This document shows, one piece after another, positions 19,523 through 29,628 of a DNA stretch of 64,000 bases; position 1 is the stretch's first letter; every line of letters begins with the position of its first letter. The stretch is from positions 69,257 to 133,256 of the forward strand of contig MEHQ01004197.1 of NCBI GenBank assembly GCA_008828725.1, read 5' to 3'. A program made the position numbers and the translations under genes. Source of the DNA: Saccharina japonica. Lineage: Eukaryota; Sar; Phaeophyceae; Laminariales; Laminariaceae. Under the pieces are notes generated by a model. It searched no databases and was not told where the DNA came from. It saw nothing but the letters and a program-made list of their open reading frames with translations.

Positions 19523-20244
19523 AATGAGTAGTGGCACGAGCGCAGTTACAGAAATAAACGATTCTTAGTTTCGTCCCCTCCCCCCAACAAACGCCTGAAA
19601 ACATCTATACAAAAACCCGAAATCTCAGGAACGCCTCCAATCGATACGGTGTCTGAACAAATCTTGTGGCACTTTGGATGTAGATCATAATTCCAAAAAC
19701 AAAAATGAAAAATAGCAAGAATTGACGGAGTTACGACCGATCAAGCATATCCAGCCTCACAACTTCCGGCACCATAGTAGGGAAACCCCCCTCGTATCTT
19801 CATATCATATATATATATGCGAGTATTGTTTAATAATAACATGTGTAGATGGTGGGATACACTTCCTGCCAATTACAGTATAGATTGATTGACAGCGGCG
19901 GTAACGTTCATCGTTATAGTTTCCAGGAACAACCCAAATTGTTCACACTGTGACACTCCGGATAGTTTATAATATTTCATGCTACAACAACAGCAGTAGT
20001 CTACTTGACCGTTGAAAAAATGTTCCGAAACCTACCGCACGGAGAGTTGTTGTTTGGGGACATTGCCACAATCTACAGATATGTTTATGTTGCTGTAACA
20101 GAGGTGAGTCTTAACTTTCTGCTTATAGCACGTATATACCAGTCCATAAGTTGTAGTGTTGTGGTAGGCTTGATTTGCTTGCCCTCGCCCCATAGACTGC
20201 AAAGTAGCAGAAATTCCCGCCTATGTCATACCTGCACCTTTTTA
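19523..20244. other. Unassigned sequence after the N at 19522
   Basis: Starts abruptly after the N. A C-run occurs at about 19575 and an AT dinucleotide run near 19806. No gene recognised. It is absent from the second duplicate, where D3 and D4 are directly joined. Confidence 0.4.
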
Positions 20245-20575
20245 GTTTATTTTTATTGTTTAGCCCATTTATTATCTTCGCACTTCTGTCCCTCTCCCTC
20301 CATAGTCGGAACTCAGATCCGGGGTCACAAAGCAGGCTCTTCTCCCTCCTCCCCACTACGGTTCGTACCTCGACTTTTATCGCGCAGAGGCTTCAGCATT
20401 CCCAACGCTCGTCGATTTTCATCGAATTTTGCTGACTCACGCTCTCGCGCTTTCCGCTAGTCAAGATTTGTTTTTGCGAGAAAAAGCCCCTACGAGCATG
20501 CACTCGGGGGGGGGGGCTCGAACCCACGACCTTGACTCTAACAGGGACGAGATTCACCTGTCATTCCATGTTATT
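20245..20575 (-). mobile_element. SINE-A copy, reverse orientation
   Basis: On the minus strand: a B box GTGGGTTCGAGCCC (about 20517-20530), the body with GCGCGAGAGCGTGAGTCAGC and the CTTTGTGACCCCGGATCTGA core, and a 3' end rich in A. The head is GTTAGAGTCAAGGTCGTGGG and lacks the GGTCGCCCCGG start of other copies. It interrupts a MITE-1. Confidence 0.75.
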
Positions 20576-20759
20576 TCTGAGGTTTTTCCTTTGAGGAACT
20601 CTATACTAATAGTCAAGTGGTAAGTCACCCAAAAACTTATTTTTGGAGGGGAAAACAAAGCTGCTACCCGATGCTAATACTAACACTCACTCCCATGACC
20701 TACGTAAGCACACAACGAAAAATGTTGCATCACACGAATGAAATTCCGATGATTTGGGG

Positions 20760-21027
20760 TTAATAACCCATTTAGGACTCCAGTCCCGATGTGGGGACAA
20801 AATACTTGAAATTAGAATGAAACTGTTAGTTCTAGACAGTGCAGTTCTAACAGGGTTAACCCCTTAAGAACTGGTCCCACGTTTTTGGGGACAAACCACT
20901 TGGATTTAGTGTGGGATAAGTTTTTCAGTTCTGAAAGGGTTAACCCCTTAAGAACTGGTCCCACCTTTTTGGGGACAAACCACTTGGAATTAGTGTGGGA
21001 TAAGTTTTTCAGTTCTGAAACGGTTAA
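20760..21027. mobile_element. Three piggyBac-like MITEs joined through shared TTAA sites
   Basis: Four TTAA sites (20760, 20856, 20940, 21024) bound units of 92, 80 and 80 bp. The 80-bp units start CCCCTTAAGAACTGGTCCCA and end CAGTTCTGAAA(G/C)GG, so the ends are inverted repeats of CCCYTT.AGAACTG. A TTAA target and CCC-starting ends are the signature of the piggyBac superfamily. The array sits exactly in the GGGTTAAGGAGC of a MITE-1 right arm. The first unit is more diverged, so insertion happened at least twice. Confidence 0.8.
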
Positions 21028-21749
21028 GGAGCCCTCCGTCATTCCGAAAAAAAACAACTGCTATTAGTACCTCTATTGTAGTACCCGTGAAGAGCCATAC
21101 CAGGTGTTCTTTTTTCAAGGCTGTCTCGGGTGCCTCGTAGCTCCCTCTTCTACGCTCGTTATTATGCATATCTGGACGAACAAAACTAGGTCGTTTTCTT
21201 CTTAAGGATAGCTTCGCAACAACACCGTCCCCAAAAAAACGAACTTCTTCACGTTTTTTAATCTTGTCTGCGTATCTCTTTCTTCTATGTATGTTTGCTG
21301 TTATGTACGAGGTATCTCGACTATCAAAACGAGATCGTTTTCTTATTAACAGGAGTATTTTATGAATGTCCAAAAGCCGAGGTTGTTCTTATTCTCAATT
21401 CCTCTATATCAAATACTGCCGAGCTTATTGTCACCGAATTCTGCAGTGACATTTCGTGATCGCTTTAATTCGCATTAGTATATACAGCAGTTTGAGATTA
21501 GTGAGGCCTCTCGGCTGCGATGTTATAACACCAGCATACATAAATAACAAAAAAAACACCCGGGGGTACCAAACAAGGACGGTTTTCATGTTTCCGTTAC
21601 CTACTTCCGGGTTGACATCGACCTTGTTCGCCTTTTCCTTCCCTTCCTCCAAACTTTTCTTAGAGGCTTGCACGCGCTCGCCTTACCTCAACTATTTGAA
21701 TCATTTTAAGCCGCACTACCAGTAAGGCTCCACCCCCCACGTCATGGGT

Positions 21750-21945
21750 GTGGAATATGTCACCCCCCCCCTTCCCCAACTGAACTCGCCGAACACCTGA
21801 CGGCCTCTTGCGTCGTGCTTGGTGCCAGCAATGTCTCCCTGGCCAGTGAAACCTGGCGTGCTCTGTGCCGGCGTTGTACTGATGAGGTCCATGGTCGTAC
21901 GACTACGACCATGCATGACATGAGTACCCCCGCCCCCCCCGTCCT
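21750..21945 (-). repeat. G-run-flanked repeat, diverged (reverse)
   Basis: Between C-runs at 21762-21771 and 21929-21942. Minus-strand motifs are TACTCATGTCATGCATGGTC, GTAGTCGTACGACCATGG, CAACGCCGGCACAG and TTGCTGGCACCAAGC. Related to 17868 and others. The duplicate is at 28426-28620. Confidence 0.6.
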
Positions 21946-22184
21946 TCGCCTTCTATATGACCTCGACGAATTTGGGTTAAGGAGCCCGATCATTCAGAAA
22001 AAAAAAACAGCCCAACGTGCTACCTCTATTGTAGCACGCGTCTACACCAGTTATTGACCTTACTATTAGTATAGAGCTCCTCAAGTGAACACCCTCAGAA
22101 ACGAAAGGGTGCACCTGCATGCAGGCTACCGTAGCATGCGGGTAATGCGGCATACCACGCGAGCCGTGCGAAGGCGTCACCCTT

Positions 22185-22433
22185 GACGCGTGCTACGGTA
22201 GAGGTAGCACTTTTTGGCTGAATCGTTTTCTGAACGATCGGGCTCCTTAGCCCAAATTCGTCGGACTTTCATTTTTGTGACGAATTATGTTTCAGTGTAT
22301 ACTTCGGTCAGGATATTTCTCATCCGGCAGCACTTTTATTTTCCTCCAAAATATTTTTTTCGGTGAGGTATGACGCTCCTTAAGTGAAAAGCTCAGAAAA
22401 AACGTGGCGCACCTCTCTATCGTAGCATGCGTC
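22185..22433 (-). mobile_element. MITE-1, full length (249 bp)
   Basis: The inverted ends are GACGCGTGCTACGGTAGAGG and GACGCATGCTACGATAGAGA. Just inside one end are TTCTGAACGATCGGGCTCC and the GGGCTAAGGAG site, where TTAA has mutated; near the other are TTTTCTGAGC and CTTAAGGAGCG. Duplicate at 28647-28895. Other copies are at 23767, 26898, 38328, 38686, 45690 and 55809. Confidence 0.8.
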
Positions 22434-22504
22434 TTTTGGCGAAACGGGGTGCCATGGTATGTGTGACTGTTGTATTCATGGGTGTGGCATGCTGTGTCAT
22501 CGTA

Positions 22505-22655
22505 CGTTGCGTGTGCTGTGTGCTGGCATTGCTTGCGGTGTGTGATGCCTTCTGTGTATGTGTGTGTGTTTTGTGTATGTGTGTTATATGTATGTGTGTT
22601 ATATGTATGTGTGTTATGTGTGTCATGTGTGTGCTGCATGTGTGTGTTTTGTTTT
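22505..22655. repeat. TG-rich simple repeat
   Basis: Imperfect (TGTGTATG)n and TGTGTTATG units. The Cys/Val and His/Thr frames across it are artefacts. Duplicate at about 28967-29118 with small differences. Confidence 0.8.
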
Positions 22656-22978
22656 TCTCCGTCTCAATTTATGATATTCGCTCTTCTTCTTTTTTCGCAC
22701 TTCGTTTCTATCTCCCTCTTTAGTCGTAACTCAGATCCGGGGTCACTACTTAGGCTCTTCTCCTTCCGGTACGTGCCTTGAAGTTTTATCGCGATAATAT
22801 TTCTGCACTTTCTCCCCTCGTCGACTCTCGTCGAATTGTGCCTATCCACGTTATAACAGGCGTTCTCGACATCAGTAGTTGGTGTCGTTTGAGAATACAA
22901 ATCTCCATACGGAGACTTGAACCCTCGACCTCAACCTTAGCTGTCTTCGTGGTTAACTACTAGACCACCGGGGCGACC
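22648..22978 (-). mobile_element. SINE-A copy with an excellent tRNA-like head
   Basis: The minus-strand head (22978 back to about 22904) starts GGTCGCCCCGGTGGTCTAG, continues TAGTTAACCACGAAG, and has a B box GAGGGTTCAAGTCTCC. The body then has GACGAGAGTCGACGAGGGG and CCCCGGATCTGAGTTACGAC, and the tail is A-rich. The head here differs from the one at 11449 in the anticodon-arm region. Duplicate at 29110-29440. Confidence 0.85.
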
Positions 22979-23055
22979 AGCTAGGGGTGTACGTGTTGGG
23001 AATGTGCGTGTTGGTAAGGAGGGGGAGGGTGAAGTGGGAGGAGGTCATTGAGGAG

Positions 23056-23128
23056 GGGGGGTGTACTCATGTCGTGCACGGCCGTAGTCGTATTACCATA
23101 GACCCTCGTATCCCTACGATGCCTAAAC
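23056..23128 (+). repeat. G-run-flanked repeat, 5' part
   Basis: A G-run, then TGTACTCATGTCGTGCACGG, CCGTAGTCGTATTACCATAG and CCCTACGATGCC. It ends early, before the TTTTCACCAACC segment. Confidence 0.65.
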
Positions 23129-23137
23129 AACATGTCT

Positions 23138-23282
23138 TGCTTCGATCGTTTTTTGTTGCATTATCACGTACCAGGTGTTTTTCAGTGCCGAGAGGGAGTT
23201 TTCTTCAGTCTAGTTTCAATCGTTCCCTGTTGCATTATCACGCATCAGGTGTTTTTTCAGCGCCAAAGGGGAGTTCTTGGCA
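23138..23282. repeat. Two-unit tandem repeat, about 77 bp
   Basis: TTCGATCGTTTTTTGTTGCA at about 23141 and TTCAATCGTTCCCTGTTGCA at about 23216, each followed by TTATCACG, CAGGTGTTTTT and CAG(T/C)GCC. No coding inference. Confidence 0.65.
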
Positions 23283-23659
23283 ATCATAAAGTGGCGTGTG
23301 AAAGTCAAATTAAATATTAAAAAAAATATGTATATAAAAAACGAAGAACAAAACAAGATGGAGACAACGAGATACCGCACGTATGTATCATGCGCTGAAA
23401 AAAAAACACGTAAATAAACGGTCGGGGGATACAAGGCAAACACTTGATTGATGCGTAAATAGCAAGCGAGAAAACGAGTAACGCCTGCACTCGTTTCTCT
23501 CGAGCATTTCGACCTTTCCGAGCGAATCAAGAGCGTCCAGTAAAAAAACACACTTCCGACTCGGCCCTACCGACTCGTTGCGCTTTTCAGATCTCATGAC
23601 GCATCGAAAAACAAAAACTAATAAAAAACAGCCGTCCTTTTGGTGATAATCTACTGTAC
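23283..23659. other. Unassigned sequence
   Basis: A-rich DNA with no recognised gene. Lysine/phenylalanine-rich frames are compositional. Confidence 0.35.
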
Positions 23660-24030
23660 TATTACGGGCGGGGCATAGTAAACACTAGTAAATAGGACCT
23701 ATGGTGGACACAAAAACCTATACATTTCCAAATTTTTATCAAAAATAGTTGGTTCTATTTATTATGGACGCATGCTACGATAGAGGTGCACCATGTTTTT
23801 TCTGAGCTCCTCACTTAAGGAGCGTCATCCCTCACCGAACATTTTACTTTGGAGGAAAAGAAAAGCGCTGCTGGATGTGAAATCTCATGACCGAAGTATA
23901 CTCTGGAAAGTTATTCGTCACAGAAATGCAAAGTCCGGCGGATTTGGGTTAAGGAGCCCGATCGTTCAGAAAACGATTGAGCCAAAACGTGCTACCTCTA
24001 CCGTAGCACGCGTCTATGGTCCTCCGCAAT
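23660..24030 (-). mobile_element. MITE-3 copy interrupted by MITE-1
   Basis: The left end is TATTACGGGCGGGGCATAG and the interior CAAAAACCTATA marks reverse orientation. The right end TATGGTCCTCCGCAAT resumes after the inserted MITE-1 at 24015. The nesting order is clear: MITE-3 is older. Confidence 0.75.
23763..24018 (+). mobile_element. MITE-1 with TATG duplication, 248 bp
   Basis: The element (23767-24014) has ends GACGCATGCTACGATAGAGG and, inverted, GACGCGTGCTACGGTAGAGG. TATG stands on both sides (23763-23766, 24015-24018), so a 4-bp target duplication is the simplest reading. It contains an intact GGGTTAAGGAGC site, the position that piggyBac-like units occupy in other copies. Confidence 0.8.
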
Positions 24031-24137
24031 GATAGAGAATATATTCCATTCAGGAAAATTACGTCTTCGGTCTACAGTATACAAACAAGAACCTAACGTT
24101 TATGGTTGGGTTGTTTTTGCGGGGGGGGGGGGGGGGG

Positions 24138-25845
24138 TTTTCCTGGACTGCGTTGGCCGTCGCGCTCCCCCCGACACCTTCTGCACGTCGCGAGTTGATA
24201 GTTTCGGCGTGGTGTGCGGGCAACATCACCTCCACCATCAGACTTCCCTGGTGCATCTTCCTCACCTGCTCGGAAAGCCCTGTTCAATCTTATTTCATGG
24301 ACTTCCTTGGCCGTCTCGCTTCCACCAACACGCCGCGAAGGCCCCTGGCGCTAATACTCCAGATCAAAGATGTCAGGAGATAGCACTTTCACCCCTTCAC
24401 AGATTGCCTTGGCATGCCTATACTGACACCAAAACTACTACGGTAGGCTTTAGTGTGGAACACTCGGCCATACACCCTTAACAGCGCACGTTTTTCCTTG
24501 CTTGATACGATGTCTCCTGATATATTCGCTCCAGATGTGGCGGACGAGGTCCGAAATTGGACGGCTCCCTCTCGGTTTGCTCCCCTAGTCCGACAGCTAC
24601 TCGTAGTGCGCCGGAGAGAGGGGCAAACACCTCTGGCGCCCTTGCCACCAAGCTCCCAACAGACACTGGCATTCCCCGTGCTTCAGCCGACGGTGGTCCA
24701 GGCCCTTCGACCCCCTTGGATAGACCCGCCTGCGCTTTTCGGTGGGGTTGCAGCGTCGACAGGCTTCCCGGGAACCCCCGTCTTCGAAAACCAACGATTG
24801 TTTCGCTGCCCCTGGAAGCCGGATCAGGCGTTCAAGCACCTAACATCACGCTAGCGTGTTGGGCCTCTGATATTCGGGCGGGGGCAGCTCCTGGTCCACT
24901 ACCCGCTCAACGTAAGAGGTTCGCTGCACCATGGAGCTTGATGGATTCGGTGTCGCGTGCCGGCAGCACCCCCCCCCATCATCAGACTTTCCTGAGGTCC
25001 TTTCCTCGCCAGCTCGGAAAGCCCTGTTCAGTTAACTTTTCCTGGACTGCGTTGGCCGTCGCGCTCCCCCCGACACCTTCTGCACGTCGCGAGTTGATAG
25101 TTTCGGCGTGGTGTGCGGGCAACATCACCTCCACCATCAGACTTCCCTGGTGCATCTTCCTCACCTGCTCGGAAAGCCCTGTTCAATCTTATTTCATGGA
25201 CTTCCTTGGCCGTCTCGCTTCCACCAACACGCCGCGAAGGCCCCTGGCGCTAATACTCCAGATCAAAGATGTCAGGAGATAGCACTTTCACCCCTTCACA
25301 GATTGCCTTGGCATGCCTATACTGACACCAAAACTACTACGGTAGGCTTTAGTGTGGAACACTCGGCCATACACCCTTAACAGCGCACGTTTTTCCTTGC
25401 TTGATACGATGTCTCCTGATATATTCGCTCCAGATGTGGCGGACGAGGTCCGAAATTGGACGGCTCCCTCTCGGTTTGCTCCCCTAGTCCGACAGCTACT
25501 CGTAGTGCGCCGGAGAGAGGGGCAAAAACCTCTGGCGCCCTTGCCACCAAGTTCCCAACAGACACTGGCATCCCCCGTGCTTCAGCCGACGGTGGTCTAG
25601 GCCCTTCGACCCCCTTGGATAGACCCGCCTGCGCTTTTCGGTGGGGTTGCAGCGTCGACAGGCTTCCCGGGAACCCCCGTCTTCGAAAACCAACGATTGT
25701 TTCGCTGCCCCTGGAAGCCGGATCAGGCGTTCAAGCACCTAACATCACGCTAGCGTGTTGGGCCTCTGATATTCGGGCGGGGGCAGCTCCTGGTCCACTA
25801 CCCGCTCAACGTAAGAGGTTCGCTGCACCATGGAGCTGGTGGTGA
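24138..25845. repeat. Tandem repeat, two units of about 899 bp
   Basis: Unit A (24138-24937, missing its first 100 bp, which are replaced by a G-run at 24119-24137) and unit B (24938-25845) are near-identical. The first duplicate has a single unit (16623-17530). Array expansion or an assembly error could explain the extra unit. Confidence 0.8.
24453..24854 (+). CDS. Unrecognised open frame in the 899-bp unit, 133 aa
   Basis: It reads on from MWNTRPYTLNSARFSLLD through DVADEVRNWTAPSRF and RRREGQTPLAPLPPSSQQ to a C-terminal CPWKPDQAFKHLTSR. It is Pro- and Arg-rich with no recognised motif. In the sister units (17037-17285, 25352-25600) the same frame stops after 82 codons, because the triplet reading CAG here is TAG there. 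The overlapping +1 frame is also long in every unit, so neither is clearly coding. It may be a decayed transposon frame. Confidence 0.2.
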   Translation: MWNTRPYTLNSARFSLLDTMSPDIFAPDVADEVRNWTAPSRFAPLVRQLLVVRRREGQTPLAPLPPSSQQTLAFPVLQPTVVQALRPPWIDPPALFGGVAASTGFPGTPVFENQRLFRCPWKPDQAFKHLTSR

Positions 25846-27035
25846 CGAGGTTGGCCGCGTGCTTGTCCGGCACGTTTTTGTTTAATGCTGCAGTATACCA
25901 GGTACGNAGCGAGCTGTTCCGCGTCCCCATCTCCAACTACAGTATCCCAAAGGTGCTACCCGCCGCGTCGTTGCATAGGCGCACGTCAACTGCTTTACCT
26001 TTTACCCCACCCCCCTCCGCGATGCGAAGGTCGATGCCCTCCAGGGGGGGAATCTCCCCCGGCGTAGGTGCATGCCCCTTCGTATATTATTTCCCTCTTC
26101 GGAGGCAAAGCGGGCTTTTCGCTGGGATTGATGGCAATATCTACACATGTGGTCGGACCCCCCCCCCCCCCCTGCGCTTGGTGCAAGCAATGTCTACCTG
26201 GCTGGTGAAAACCCGACGTACCCCGTCCCGGCATTGTAGGTACGCTAAGGTCTATTGCCATACGACTATGGCCGTGCACGACATGAGTACACCCCACCCC
26301 CTCCCCCCTGCATAATGTGGTTTTTTTACGCACAGATTGTGCCAGGGGGGGGATCCTGGCCACCTGTGGATACATACCGCACAGCTCGTGCTGGAGAAAC
26401 AGGCACAGACACCACCACAGTGCAGTGTTCGGCGTGATCTCCGCCATGCCGATGCTGATACAATCCAAGGAAGAGTCTGTTAGATACTATACCATAACCG
26501 CCGATAATCAGATCTAGCTCAGTGGGATGTGGCGTACATCTAGCTCAAAAGCGCAAGCCGGGGGCGCCGTCTGGCTCTGTCATTGCGATGACAGCCACCA
26601 CCTTCTAGTCCCCCGCCGGCCCGCTTCAGCACTGACTGGAAGGAGCGGCATGCAGCGCAACGCCGGGCCCATGCCCCCCCCCCCCCCCTTTGCTTCACCG
26701 ACTGGAACAACAGTCGACCTTGCGCCTCTCCCCCCGAACGCATGTGGAAGACCACCTGGGGGTTAAGTCTCTCGCCGAATCGTTTGGCGACGAACGGCGT
26801 AGTAAGTGTCGGCATGCAAGTGGCCCCCCTTGCATGGGCACTGCCGCCCGCTTGGGCGTGATGAAGGCGTTGGTGTTGGAACGATCAGTCGGGAAGAGAC
26901 GCATGCTACGGTAGAGGTTTTTTTTTATTTATTTTTCCATCCCATGTATTCTCTTCGCACTTCTGTCCCTCTCCCTCCATAGTCGGAACTCAGATCCGGG
27001 GTCACAAAGCAGGCTCTTCTCCCTCCTCCCCACTA
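24938..27035. repeat. Segmental duplication D3, copy 2
   Basis: Partner of 16623-18716. It carries an N at 25907 inserted within GGTACG-AGCG, where copy 1 is continuous. Here D3 runs straight into D4 through an intact SINE-A, so this is the more coherent copy. Confidence 0.85.
26184..26311 (-). repeat. G-run-flanked repeat (reverse), duplicate of 17868
   Basis: Same sequence and C-run boundaries as 17868-17998. Confidence 0.7.
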
Positions 27036-27240
27036 CGGTTCGTACCTCGACTTTTATCGCGCAGAGGCTTCAGCATTCCCAACGCTCGTCGATTTTCATC
27101 GAATTTTGCTGACTCACGCTCTCGCGCTTTCCGCTAGTCAAGATTTGTTTTTGCGAGAAAAAGCCCCTACGAGCATGCACTCGGGGGGGGGGCTCGAACC
27201 CACGACCTTGACTCTAACAGGGACGAGATTCACCTGTCAT
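26919..27240 (-). mobile_element. SINE-A copy inside MITE-1
   Basis: The same sequence as 20277-20575 from about 26953 onward, with an A-tail seen as T-runs at 26919-26937. The minus-strand B box is GTGGGTTCGAGCCC. After the head, MITE-1 resumes with CCATGTTATTTCTGAGG. Confidence 0.75.
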
Positions 27241-27435
27241 TCCATGTTATTTCTGAGGTTTTTCCTTTGAGGAACTCTATACTAATAGTCAAGTGGTAAG
27301 TCACTCAAAAACTTCTTTTTGGAGGGGAAAACAAAGCTGCTACCCGATGCTAATACTAACACTCACTCCCATGACCTACGTAAGCACACAACGAAAAATG
27401 TTGCATCACACGAATGAAATTCCGATGATTTGGCG

Positions 27436-27703
27436 TTAATAACCCATTTAGGACTCCAGTCCCGATGTGGGGACAAAATACTTGAAATTAGAATGAAACT
27501 GTTAGTTCTAGACAGTGCAGTTCTAACAGGGTTAACCCCTTAAGAACTGGTCCCACGTTTTTGGGGACAAACCACTTGGATTTAGTGTGGGATAAGTTTT
27601 TCAGTTCTGAAAGGGTTAACCCCTTAAGAACTGGTCCCACCTTTTTGGGGACAAACCACTTGGAATTAGTGTGGGATAAGTTTTTCAGTTCTGAAACGGT
27701 TAA
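27436..27703. mobile_element. Three piggyBac-like MITEs in series (second copy)
   Basis: TTAA sites at 27436, 27532, 27616 and 27700; the same units as 20760-21027. Confidence 0.8.
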
Positions 27704-28425
27704 GGAGCCCTCCGTCATTCCGAAAAAAAACAACTGCTATTAGTACCTCTATTGTAGTACCCGTGAAGAGCCATACCAGGTGTTCTTTTTTCAAGGCTGT
27801 CTCGGGTGCCTCGTAGCTCCCTCTTCTACGCTCGTTATTATGCATATCTGGACGAACAAAACCAGGTCGTTTTCTTCTTAAGGATAGCTTCGCAACAACA
27901 CCGTCCCCAAAAAAACGAACTTCTTCACGTTTTTTAATCTTGTCTGCGTATCTCTTTCTTCTATGTATGTTTGCTGTTATGTACGAGGTATCTCGACTAT
28001 CAAAACGATATCGTTTTCTTATTAACAGGAGTATTTTATTAATGTCCAAAAGCCGAGGTTGTTCTTATTCTCAATTCCTCTATATCAAATACTGCCGAAC
28101 TTATTGTCACCGAATTCTGCAGTGACATTTCGTGATCGCTTTAATTCGCATTAGTATATACAGTAGTTTGAGATTAGTGAGGCCTCTCGGCTGCGATGTT
28201 ATAACACCAGCATACATAAATAACAAAAAAAACACCCGGGGGTACCAAACAAGGACGGTTTTCATGTTTCCGTTACCTACTTCCGGGTTGACATCGACCT
28301 TGTTCGCCTTTTCCTTCCCTTCCTCCAAACTTTTCTTAGACGCTTGCACGCGCTCGCCTTACCTCAACTATTTGAATCATTTTAAGCCGCACTACCAGTA
28401 AGGCTCCACCCCCCACGTCATGGGT

Positions 28426-28620
28426 GTGGAATATGTCACCCCCCCCCTTCCCCAACTGAACTCGCCGAACACCTGACGGCCTCTTGCGTCGTGCTTGGTG
28501 CCAGCAATGTCTCCCTGGCCAGTGAAACCTGGCGTGCTCTGTGCCGGCGTTGTACTGATGAGGTCCATGGTCGTACGACTACGACCATGCATGACATGAG
28601 TACCCCCGCCCCCCCCCCCC
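28426..28620 (-). repeat. G-run-flanked repeat, duplicate of 21750
   Basis: Same motifs as 21750-21945. The outer C-run is about four bases longer here. Confidence 0.6.
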
Positions 28621-28646
28621 GTCCTTCGCCTTCTATATGACCTCTT

Positions 28647-28895
28647 GACGCGTGCTACGGTAGAGGTTGCACTTTTTGGCTGAATCGTTTTCTGAACGAT
28701 CGGGCTCCTTAGCCCAAATTCGTCGGACTTTCATTTTTGTGACGAATTATGTTTCAGTGTATACTTCGGTCAGGATATTTCTCATCCGGCAGCACTTTTA
28801 TTTTCCTCCAAAATATTTTTTTCGGTGAGGTATGACGCTCCTTAAGTGAAAAGCTCAGAAAAAACGTGGCGCACCTCTCTATCGTAGCATGCGTC
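28647..28895 (-). mobile_element. MITE-1, duplicate of 22185
   Basis: Same ends and interior as 22185-22433; the subterminal base changes GAGGTAGCAC to GAGGTTGCAC. Confidence 0.8.
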
Positions 28896-29109
28896 TTTTG
28901 GCGAAACGGGGTGCCATGGTATGTGTGACTGTTGTATTCATGGGTGTGGCATGCTGTGTCATCGTACGTTGCGTGTGCGGTGTGCTGGCATTGCTTGCGG
29001 TGTGTGATGCCTTCTGTGTATGTGTGTGTGTTTTGTGTATGTGTGTTATATGTATGTGTGTTACATGTATGTGTGTTATGTGTGTCATGTGTGTGTTGCA
29101 TGTGTGTGT

Positions 29110-29440
29110 GTTTTGTTTTTCTCCGTCTAAATTTATGATATTCGCTCTTCTTCTTTTTTCGCACTTCGTTTCTATCTCCCTCTTTAGTCGTAACTCAGAT
29201 CCGGGGTCACTACTTAGGCTCTTCTCCTTCCGGTACGTGCCTTGAAGTTTTATCGCGATAATATTTCTGCACTTTCTCCCCTCGTCGACTCTCGTCGAAT
29301 TGTGCCTATCCACGTTATAACAGGCGTTCTCGACAGCAGTAGTTGGTGTCGTTTGAGAATACAAATCTCCATACGGAGACTTGAACCCTCGACCTCAACC
29401 TTAGCTGTCTTCGTGGTTAACTACTAGACCACCGGGGCGA
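29110..29440 (-). mobile_element. SINE-A, duplicate of 22648
   Basis: Same head (ending GGTCGCCCCGGTGGTCTAG on the minus strand) and core as 22648-22978. Confidence 0.85.
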
Positions 29441-29479
29441 CCAGCTAGGGGTGTACGTGTTGGGAATGTGCGTGTTGGT

Positions 29480-29628
29480 AAGGGAGGGGGAGGGTGAAGT
29501 GGGGGAGGGGGGAGAGTTGGGGGGAGGGGTGGGGAGGTGGGGAGGGGGGTGCTCAGTGACATGAGTCGGGCCGGGGGGGGGGAAGGGTTAGATGGGGGGG
29601 TGGGGGGGGTGGAGGGGGGTGTGACTCA
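29480..29628 (+). repeat. Strongly G-rich tract with G-quadruplex potential
   Basis: More than a dozen runs of three or more Gs with short loops (for example GGGGAGGGGTGGGGAGG), broken only around 29552-29568. It follows D4 copy 2 and precedes two G-run-flanked repeats. Four-run G-quadruplex motifs can be drawn many times. Confidence 0.75.

Larger units (their letters stand above)
20277..23037. repeat. Segmental duplication D4, copy 1
   Basis: Matches 26953-29501 (offset 6676 up to about 21962, then 6462). The change of offset reflects about 219 bp present only here (about 21963-22181), which includes a MITE-1 right end and a second MITE-1-like end. Otherwise only scattered substitutions separate the copies. 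Confidence 0.85.
26898..27766 (+). mobile_element. MITE-1 holding a nested SINE-A and three piggyBac-like MITEs
   Basis: The left end is GACGCATGCTACGGTAGAGG (26898) and the right end TACCTCTATTGTAGTACCC (about 27744-27762). The SINE-A (26919-27240) interrupts the left arm and the TTAA-bounded array (27436-27703) interrupts the right arm. Removing both leaves about 250 bp, the usual MITE-1 length. Copy 1 of this nest is split between 18582 and 21090. Confidence 0.75.
26953..29501. repeat. Segmental duplication D4, copy 2
   Basis: Partner of 20277-23037. It lacks about 219 bp found in copy 1. At 28641 CTATATGACCTC joins directly to TTGACGCGTGC. Confidence 0.85.

Noticed and set aside
22427-22781. 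Cys/Val-rich frames of about 100 aa
   Set aside because: They arise from the TG-rich simple repeat and run into a SINE-A on the other strand.
22904-22978. Genuine tRNA gene
   Set aside because: A and B boxes are present but the sequence continues into the SINE-A body with an A-tail and recurs with the same body elsewhere.
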